A stretch of DNA of 64,000 nucleotides from the NCBI RefSeq assembly GCF_032062135.1, contig NC_092866.1:29292639-29356638 (forward strand). The letters are read 5' to 3'. This DNA comes from Pyxicephalus adspersus. Its lineage: Eukaryota; Chordata; Amphibia; Anura; Pyxicephalidae. Positions 58,001 to 64,000 of this stretch are shown piece by piece; the first letter of the stretch is position 1; each line of letters opens with the position of its first letter. The position numbers were made by a program, and so were the translations under genes. The notes below the pieces were generated by a model that saw only the letters and a program-made list of their open reading frames with translations, searched no databases and had not been told where the DNA came from.

Positions 58001-61000
58001 AAGGACCAAGCCAAAAGGCGAAACACATCGGGCACTTTGGCTGCTGTAAAATCATATCAGATACAGAGCCTGTATGAAGAGGCACTTGTGAACTCAGGTG
58101 GCTGGACTGAACATGTACAGCACTAGGACCAGTGCTTGATTGGATGGGGGCTTAAGCAATTCGGACTGGGTGTGCATGGATTCTGAGTCCATAAAAAGCT
58201 CAGTCTGGCTTCTACATGATTCTCTCCCCCCTGAGGATGTGGACCATGGGGAGTCCGGTCTGCTCCCAGGTGACTGCTGGGGCTTCAGAATGCCAGGGGA
58301 TGGTGGAGTGCAGGCAGGGTCAGTATACTGCGTGCCGAGAAAGCACTCACCTCCCCCCACGTATGCCTTCTCAGCCATGCGGCCTGTGCGGCGCCATCTT
58401 GGAGGTGGAAGCAGAGGGCCCTGCCAAATGAGTCTCCGAAGGGAGAAAGACGCAGAGGAGCCTGGACTTCTTTTCTCTTTTTAAGCATCCCAGAGTCTTC
58501 CTGCATCCCAGCATGGAGTTGCGGGAGTCCAAACAGTAAGTATCTCTACCCGGTCTGAGACTAAAGAGGTGCTGGGGACGGAGCTCCTAAGGAACACGTC
58601 TGCTCAGCGCCATTACAAAGCCATGCACCCTGTTTTATTTTATTTTATTTTAGAAATAGTATGTACATAAATACCATTTTCCATTAATGTTCGAAGCTCC
58701 TTTTCTACTACTGCAGCTCTTTCGTCAATCTCTTTTTGCTGATCCTCCAAAGCTCCAAGTTCAGATATTACATACTGACTAGTGTCTTTAAGAATCTGAG
58801 AATAAAAAATACATATTATATAGATTAGGACACTTGTAGTATTACTATAAGTACATTGTATTGCTTAACATGGAAAAGCCAGCCATAGAAGTAATGTGAA
58901 TGGATTTTTATGCATTTAAATTGAATAACCCCCAGTTCAAAAAATCTTCTTTCCTTGATTCACCTACAACTATATAATATTTTAACTTACTTATAAATAA
59001 CAAAAAGAGTAAAAAATGAGGTAAAAATTTTGTCACAACATACCATGGGTTCCTCCCCTTTCATTGGAGCTTCAGTTGTGTCAACTTCATTGGTGGAAAA
59101 GGATACAGATGTAGATTGTTCTGTTAAAAAAACAGGAAGACAAAATGTAATCCAGTAAAAGTGTATGATGCACAAAAACATATAGTAAAATAAAACAGTA
59201 GTGTTGTGTTTATCACTGCATAAGTTTACTTCTGAGTGCAGACATTTTTTACACAAATTTTAGGCATTAAGCTTTAAGATACTTTAATTTTTAAGCTTAT
59301 TTACACTAAAATACTGTAGATATGCTGATTCTGAAAGTGCAGTTAGTTTTCTTCTATCATGTCAGGTTTTTTCTCTACCGCTTATAATAATGCGATTACT
59401 GTAGCGTGGATTTGTATAGGATATTAATTTACACGCAAGACAGTGTGGTCAGAGGTTGTGCGCTGCTCTACGTAGTGAATAAGCAAAATTTTATTTTCTA
59501 CTTACACATGTATTTCCTTTCTTTCAGATCATGTCTGGCTCTGCTGTTTCTCGTCTTAAGTGCCTAAACAGCCCTGATTCATTTTGTTATATCTGTGGCA
59601 GTTTCACCATTCCCAGTCAAAGGGCGAACATCAGCACATTTGTAGAGCAAGCCTATTTGGCATATTTTAAAGTTAATCTTGGTGATCAAGATAAGTCTTG
59701 GGCCCCTCTAAAGGTGTGCAAACAGTGTGTCAAGGGTTTACGGATGTGGACAAAGGGAACACGTGATAAGATGCCATTTGGTATACCTATGGTTTGGCGA
59801 GAGCCAGGAGATCATTTCAGTGACTGTTACTTTTGTATAGTGAAAACTTGAGGAACTTGAGAAAATAAAGAAAACTTACAAGAAAAATAAATGTAACAGA
59901 GTATCCTAGTCTACTATCCGCTATACACCCAGTGGCTCATTCAGATGAAATCCCAGTGCCGGTTTTCATTACACTACCCTCTCTTGAAGAACATGATTAT
60001 GGTGATGAACTAGGTGACAACAATGATGAAGAGTTTGAAATTGAAGAGGACTCTGTTCGTAAGGGATTTGATCAGCATAAGTTGAGTGATTTGGCACATG
60101 ATTTGGGACTATCGAGAACTCCTAGCATCAAGACTGCGTGAGAAAAACTTACTTGAAAAAGGAATGAAGGTATCGTACTTTGGAACCAGAGAAATTGCAT
60201 TTCTGCAGTACTTTGGAATTGACAGTGGCTTTGTGTATTTCCATAACATACCTAAAATCTATAACTTAACAGAATGGCGACTATTCATCAATAGCTCAAA
60301 GCGGAGCCTAAAGTGTGTCCTCCTTCACAATGGCAATATAATTGGGTCAGTCTCAATTGGCCATTCAGTTTCTCTTTGTGAAGAATATACAGCATAAAGA
60401 GAGTTATTGAGTTGTTGCAATATCACCAACATATTTGGGTCATCTGTGTTGACCTTAAAATGGTATGCTTCCTTTTTGGTCAGCAACGCACACACACCAA
60501 GTATCCCTGTTATCTGTGCATGTGGGATAGCAGAGCTCGTGAGAGGCATTGGGTGGAAAGGAATTGGCCTCCAAGATCTGCACTAAAACCAGGTGATCCA
60601 AACATTCTACATGAGCCACTTGTTGATAGAAGAATATTATATTCCCACCTCTGCACATGAAACTGGGTCTGATGAAGCAATTCAATAAATCTTTGCCAAG
60701 TGAAGGAGACTGTTTCAAGTACCTCATTTTGGCATTTCCTAGTTTGTCATAAAAGTGGAGTGTTTGATGGTCCACAGATTCAGCAGCTCATCAAAGATGA
60801 ACATTTCATAAAGACAATATCAGAAGTCGAAAAGAATGCTTGGTTATCATTCAAAGCCATTGCCAAGGACTTTCTTAACAATACAAAAGCAAAAAATTAC
60901 ACAAAAATTTTCCAAAATCTCTTGAAGAGCTACAAAATGCTTGGTTGCAATATGAGCATCAAGGTGCATTTTCTGCATAGCTATCTTTCTAACTTCCCGG

Positions 61001-64000
61001 AAAACCTTATTGCAGTCAGTGATGAGCAAGATAAATGATTCCACCAAGATTTGAAGGTCATAGAAGGATGGTATCAGGGTAGATGGGATGTACATATGAT
61101 GGCTGACTATTGTTGGAGCATCTTGCGAGATTGCCCTAACACTGAACACTCCAGGAAAAGCTATAAGCGTAAATTTTTAACATAACCGGTTACCCGATTA
61201 ATTTTCAAATGTTTTACTGTAAAAAAAAGTCATAGAGTAACAATAAATCCTTTGAATGAACAAATGAAATTTAAATAAACAGTACATTCAAGTTATTATT
61301 TCATTATTCTTTCATTGCATGTACATTTTTTTAAATTTGTAAAATTTCTGGATGTGATAGCAAAAAACTGGAGTCATTTCTGGATTCACCACCAAAAAAT
61401 TTGTAAAAAACAAGTGTAAGATCTAACTCAACAAAAAATGCGTTCCCCAGTGTTATAGAAATGATAAAAAGAAATGCCCAAAAACTGATTAAACATGACA
61501 CAATATAATTAAATTTAAAGCAAAGAGATGCCAATTCCAAAATAAGCATCTGTGCTGTGCATGTATTGGGGGTTTATTCAAGTGTAAACCCTATTCAATA
61601 GTTAAATGGTGTGAGCTAAATGTATCAAAATAGTACTAAGAAATTATTATTTATTTATAAATTTGTCATGTAAAGCAAATTAAGTGTGAAAAGAGATAAA
61701 GTATTGCTAATTCTACAAGCATATTCTAAAATGCCCTGGACACATTTGTAGGCATCTCTAAAAAAAAAAAGAATTATCAATAGTTAAGTTATAGTGTGTT
61801 TTCCTTATAGATATTTAATGAGTAACATGTACCTGTAATCATAAATTCAGTCATTCAGTGTATTAATAAATAAAGAGTATTCACTCGCTTTGGTTTAGAG
61901 TGTGTTCCACACTAAACATGGGTCAGAGAAAGTTAAGAAGAGAACATCATAAAGAAATACATAGCCAAGCATGTTAACGGAAAAGTCTTTAAGACAACCC
62001 AAAACAGCATAATGTTTGTATTTTAGGGCTGTTTCATGTATGGCATAGGGTGTTTTTGGTCTGTGCAGGGAACAATGTAGTCACAAAATTAAGACATTAG
62101 GGAGCAAAATGTACTGATTGGTGTCTTTAGACTCTGTTTCAGTCCCAGGTCATAGATCCTCTAACAGGATAATGCTTCAAAACACAGGTAAAAGCACCCA
62201 AGAATTGCTACTAACAAAACTGAAGCTGCCTTCTATGAGCTCTGATTTGAGCCCCTATTGAACATCTGTGGAAAAAAATTAAACATGCAGCCTGGACAAG
62301 ACAACCTTGAAACCTGAAATGGCCGAAACAGTCTGCACAGGAAGTGTGGGTCAAACTACCTGTTAACAGTTGCAGAAGTCAGAGAGAGATTTGAGAATCA
62401 ACTGATGGCAGTGATTGCCTCGTAAAGATGTGTAACAAAACATTAGGTTAAGGGTCCCAATATGTTCGTTCATGTAATTTTCATTTATGTTATTAATCTA
62501 AATATTTTGTTAAATCAAAACCCTAGGCAAAATCTATTTTTAAAAATACAGTATAAACAATTATTTTTTTTTACAAATATTACAATTAAACTAACATTAT
62601 TTTTGTCAGTTTAAAGTTGTTTCAGAGACAGTTTGTACCAACAAATGTGCCCTCATTTGTAATTTCAGTATTACTTACATACACAAGAAAGATTGCCAAT
62701 ACAATGCAAAGTGTAAAGTAGGAAATCAATAGTGGTAAAATAGTCACAAATATTGACATAACTAAGTGTACAAAATATTGCCATGTACTGATCTATACTA
62801 TGCTGTATATTTTATTTTTCATTTATAAAAAAAAAAAATCCTCCACTTGTTACTGTTTTTACCTGTTGGTCTGGTTACACTATTACTAAAGATTAGTTTG
62901 AGCATAAGTCTTAAAATTAATATAAAAAATAAATACTGTACACATGGCAGATTTTGGCCCAGGAAAACTGCAAACATTCTCTTGGGTGACAATCATCTAG
63001 CATGCGTATGTAACTTTATCCTTTGGTAAAGACATTTAAAGAATCAATTACCCTTAATCTTTTAAATTCTGGATTTTTTTTTCTCTGAACCCATACCACC
63101 ACTTAAGACCCAGGTGCTGTTTTGAAACAGCAGTTCTGACAGCAGATTTTAGCACTGGTTCTATGCTAAGCACAGCGGTACATCATTTCTTTGGAGATCT
63201 TTTACTGGTTAATGGCAACCAGAAATAGATCCCTTTGGGGCATGATCTATTACTGCACAACTGCATGAAGGGCATGGATTAGGTCTTCAGTGACCCAATC
63301 CAGACTTCCTAGATGAATTCCCAGGTCCAATAATGAAAAAGGAAATTTGCCTTTACTGCACGAACCCCCAAATACTCACCAAAGGAGAATGTAATGTATT
63401 TCAGAATTTTGACAATTGCAAATTTATAAAAATGTCACCATTGTTGTGCCCTACCAGCCCAACCTAATCTTATTGTTATACTACTAATTTTGTGAACCAT
63501 ATTTTTTCTGTGTGTCAAAAGAAGGAAAAGTAGTAAATTTCAAAATCACCATTTTTTTGGACGTCTATATATGCATACCATACCTTAAGCCTAATGCATA
63601 ATGGCATAATGTGCCTTAACCCTCACCCATAAAAAGGAAACCTATGCTACCAGCACATCAATATTACTTTAAATCTTTAAACTTTAAATGTAATATATGT
63701 ATTTTAAGTTAACAATCAAACATAGCAGAAATGCTCAAAAAACCGAGCCAATATGATGCACATGTATATCAGTAATACCATTCACAATTTGGGAAGAAGG
63801 TCTTGAAGGTGTTTCATGACTTTTTAATGTGAGATCCATTTCCTGTTGTTAGAAAAATTAAAAAATAAGAATTAATGCCACAAATGGCATTATCATTATA
63901 AATAATAATAACATAATAAAAAAAATTTAATAAAACAAAACCACAAGGTGAAAAACCTTACCTCATCTTGTGAAAGAGACTGGGATCGAATTAGAGAACG
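51968..64000 (-). CDS. EHBP1L1: EHBP1L1-like bMERB-domain protein, last eight coding exons
   Basis: Eight exons with consensus splice sites join without a frame conflict to 225 codons: a polar Ser/Thr/Glu-rich linker (residues 1-60 of the visible part), a complete bMERB domain (about 61-215) and a short tail ending CRIS, a possible CaaX prenylation signal. The bMERB helices show [84 protein letters not shown] and [16 protein letters not shown]. The domain binds Rab8/Rab10-family GTPases. EHBP1/EHBP1L1 proteins link Rabs, EHD proteins and actin in endosomal and apical transport. I favour EHBP1L1 from the [14 protein letters not shown] and LEQRRRK blocks as remembered. EHBP1 is the main alternative, and MICAL proteins are less likely. 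Upstream exons (C2, CH domains) lie beyond 64000. The introns are full of transposon relics. Confidence 0.88.
52149..52263 (-). CDS. EHBP1L1: bMERB gene, exon (115 bp)
   Basis: Acceptor TTGTATTTCACCATAG; encodes (D)[19 protein letters not shown], then [18 protein letters not shown]; donor GAA|GTATGT, phase 2. The Trp usual after Asp in the DWQK block is Cys here. Confidence 0.95.
53004..53077 (-). CDS. EHBP1L1: bMERB gene, exon (74 bp)
   Basis: Acceptor GCTTTTGCATTTTAG; encodes [20 protein letters not shown] and LCTD; donor GATG|GTAAGG, phase 1. The [14 protein letters not shown] block favours EHBP1L1 over EHBP1. Confidence 0.95.
53201..53300 (-). CDS. EHBP1L1: bMERB gene, exon with central helix (100 bp)
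   Basis: Acceptor TTCTAATTATTAG; encodes (G)[20 protein letters not shown] and [12 protein letters not shown]; donor ACT|GTAAGTG is strong, phase 2. It contains the WF.LVN.KNALIRR signature of bMERB domains. Confidence 0.95.
53500..54900 (-). pseudogene. Tx1/L1-type LINE ORF2, internally deleted, in an intron
   Basis: Minus-strand frames in order: 54882-54673 with [20 protein letters not shown] (endonuclease); 54654-54418 with [20 protein letters not shown] then LEPLL (RT block); 54107-53520, 195 codons, with [20 protein letters not shown] and a long C-terminal domain. The distance between endonuclease and RT is much shorter than in a full element, so about half of ORF2 is deleted. It lies in the gene's 5.4-kb intron in the sense orientation. 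Confidence 0.88.
55195..56620 (+). pseudogene. Unnamed CxxC-rich, transposase-like gene, copy 1 (broken)
   Basis: Just after a strong acceptor (a T18 tract, then ACAG) comes [20 protein letters not shown]. Blocks shared with the copy at 59531 follow in shifting frames: [25 protein letters not shown], a [20 protein letters not shown] region, [84 protein letters not shown] and [13 protein letters not shown]. Three CxxC pairs at the N-terminus suggest zinc binding. The D in ICVDLKM could be catalytic. I have seen this as an uncharacterised, widespread, transposon-like family in invertebrates but cannot name it. About 100 C-terminal residues present in copy 2 are missing, and several stops and frameshifts break it. 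Confidence 0.7.
56846..56888 (-). ncRNA. Decayed hammerhead-like motif
   Basis: The minus strand has CTCCTGAAGAAGTG...CACTAAACGCGTT: the CUGANGA core, stem II GTG/CAC and stem III ACGCGT are present, but the G of GAAA is T and stem I is mostly lost. Confidence 0.4.
56984..57460. mobile_element. Palindromic element split by an hAT MITE
   Basis: Ignoring 57005-57330, the left arm (about 56984-57004 joined to 57331-57362) is the near-exact reverse complement of the right arm (57403-57460). Shared words are AGTATATAAATGG, AGATGGTACTATATTCTT and TTAGCAAAAAAC, and the loop is 40 bases. Arms are about 60 bases with a few mismatches. The element type is unknown. Confidence 0.8.
57005..57322. mobile_element. 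hAT-type MITE with perfect 8-bp target duplication
   Basis: The ends are CAGCGGTC and GACCGCTG, flanked by CACTAGAT at 56997-57004 and exactly again at 57323-57330. The 318-bp GC-rich interior contains no transposase. The open frames of 155 and 172 codons that cross it are by-products of its composition. Confidence 0.95.
57463..57990. other. Intronic AT-rich sequence, nothing assigned
   Basis: No coding exon or named repeat. Confidence 0.3.
57994..58034 (+). ncRNA. Decayed hammerhead ribozyme motif
   Basis: Order and spacing match a hammerhead: stem I strand ATGTCC, core CAAAGGA (CTGAGGA with TG changed to AA), stem II GCC/GGC with an AAAA loop, GAAA at 58020-58023, short ACACAT, H17 = C (58029), then GGGCA pairing back with TGTCC, one pair being G-U. 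The two core changes should abolish cleavage. Confidence 0.45.
58050..58640. other. GC-richer intronic block, probable repeat body
   Basis: Sequence such as GTGCGGCGCCATCTTGGAGG recalls 5' leaders of retroelements. Frames of 94-114 codons on both strands lack motifs. It ends at a TTTTA run (58632-58652) beside the next exon. Family not assigned. Confidence 0.35.
58675..58795 (-). CDS. EHBP1L1: bMERB gene, exon with first bMERB helix (121 bp)
   Basis: Acceptor TTTTTTATTCTCAG; encodes [20 protein letters not shown] and [20 protein letters not shown], the first helix of the domain; donor AATG|GTATTT, phase 1. A 5.4-kb intron full of transposon relics separates it from the next exon. Confidence 0.92.
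59044..59120 (-). CDS. EHBP1L1: bMERB gene, linker exon (77 bp)
   Basis: Acceptor CTGTTTTTTTAACAG; encodes (E)[20 protein letters not shown] and GEEPM; donor ATG|GTATGT, phase 0. Acidic, Ser/Thr-rich linker just before the bMERB domain. Confidence 0.85.
59531..61185 (+). pseudogene. Unnamed CxxC-rich, transposase-like gene, copy 2 (broken, more complete)
   Basis: Starts at [20 protein letters not shown] directly after an acceptor (TTTCCTTTCTTTCAG). In order: [37 protein letters not shown] with DCYFC (three CxxC pairs, first 106 codons intact); an acidic stretch (59990-60050); [70 protein letters not shown]-like linker; [50 protein letters not shown]; and HMMADYCW...RKSYKRKFL. Frameshifts lie near 59850, 60110, 60400, 60650 and 60745, and a stop lies at 61036. 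The FHQD and MMADYCW blocks with ICVDLKM suggest an RNase H-like D/E catalytic core. It lies antisense in the bMERB gene's 4.7-kb intron. Confidence 0.75.
61190..62080. other. Intronic AT-rich sequence
   Basis: No supported exon. A minus-strand hydrophobic frame at 61331-61549 follows from base composition. The first part may be the 3' end of the transposase-like element. Confidence 0.3.
62080..62430 (+). pseudogene. Tc1-type transposase C-terminal fragment
   Basis: Across frameshifts the sequence encodes DNASKH (about 62170), [19 protein letters not shown] (about 62245-62300) and a [18 protein letters not shown] tail (about 62380-62420). This is the order of the second Asp, third acidic and C-terminal blocks of Tc1-like DDE transposases. 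The N-terminal paired-like domain is missing. Confidence 0.65.
62431..63778. other. Intronic sequence, nothing assigned
   Basis: The phase of the exons at 59044 and 63779 joins directly, so no coding exon is needed here, and none is visible. Confidence 0.5.
63779..63842 (-). CDS. EHBP1L1: bMERB gene, linker exon (64 bp)
   Basis: Acceptor TTTTAATTTTTCTAACAACAG, 21 codons beginning [13 protein letters not shown], plus one base. The donor AATG|GTATTA is weak, but the leftover G plus AA of the next exon makes a Glu codon, so the phase fits. Confidence 0.8.
63962..64000 (-). CDS. EHBP1L1: bMERB gene, upstream-most visible exon (partial)
   Basis: Encodes [13 protein letters not shown] and ends at 63962 in a strong donor (GAG|GTAAGG), phase 0. 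The exon continues past the window edge. Ser-rich linker sequence. Confidence 0.8.

Noticed and set aside
58094..58506. Overlapping frames of 70-114 codons on both strands
   Set aside because: GC-rich repeat-like intronic block with no conserved motif.

Overview
The window looks like nuclear DNA of a vertebrate, most likely an amphibian and probably a frog (inference). It is AT-rich, has one multi-exon gene with consensus splice sites, and is otherwise packed with decayed transposable elements in a mix typical of amphibians: Tx1/L1-type and CR1 LINEs, Penelope-like elements, Tigger, mariner, Tc1, hAT and piggyBac transposons, solo LTRs, MITEs, tandem repeats and hammerhead-ribozyme-like motifs. 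There are no operons, bacterial genes or CRISPR arrays.

Layout. 1-8.6 kb: Tigger pseudogene, a TTAA-flanked piggyBac-type MITE, Tx1/L1 scraps, a 702-bp solo LTR with a perfect 5-bp duplication, a Penelope RT scrap and a ~180-bp tandem repeat. 8.6-14.8 kb: a complete but dead mariner copy (TIRs, TA duplications), a Penelope 3' part and a Tx1/L1-type LINE, the last two on the minus strand. 15.6-19.2 kb: an hAT-like region with two minisatellites. 19.4-24.8 kb: gag-like zinc-knuckle remnant, Penelope and LINE pieces, and a dispersed repeat split by a nested TIR element. 24.9-38.1 kb: three copies of a small MITE, candidate exons of an unidentified membrane protein on the plus strand (25.9, 26.2 and 37.9 kb), a second LTR copy carrying an hAT MITE, a large inverted pair of ribozyme-bearing repeats (30.6-31.9 and 36.3-37.1 kb), and a broken piggyBac transposase gene. 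39.5-42.5 kb: a CR1 LINE (minus). 43.1-47.5 kb: a hammerhead motif, a long Penelope relic and an LTR-like stretch.

52.0-64.0 kb: the one gene recognised with confidence, the last eight coding exons (minus strand) of a bMERB-domain protein. The sequence resembles EHBP1L1 more than its paralogue EHBP1. All intron phases join, giving 225 uninterrupted codons, a complete bMERB domain and a C-terminal CRIS tetrapeptide that could be a CaaX prenylation signal. Its introns carry a LINE fragment and two antisense, diverged copies of an unusual cysteine-rich, probably transposase-like gene family that I cannot name.

Most worth a second look: (1) at least three well-formed and several decayed hammerhead ribozyme motifs in dispersed repeats; (2) the pair of unnamed CxxC/D-rich transposase-like pseudogenes; (3) nested insertions that give a clear order of events, above all an hAT MITE with a perfect 8-bp duplication that split a palindromic element.
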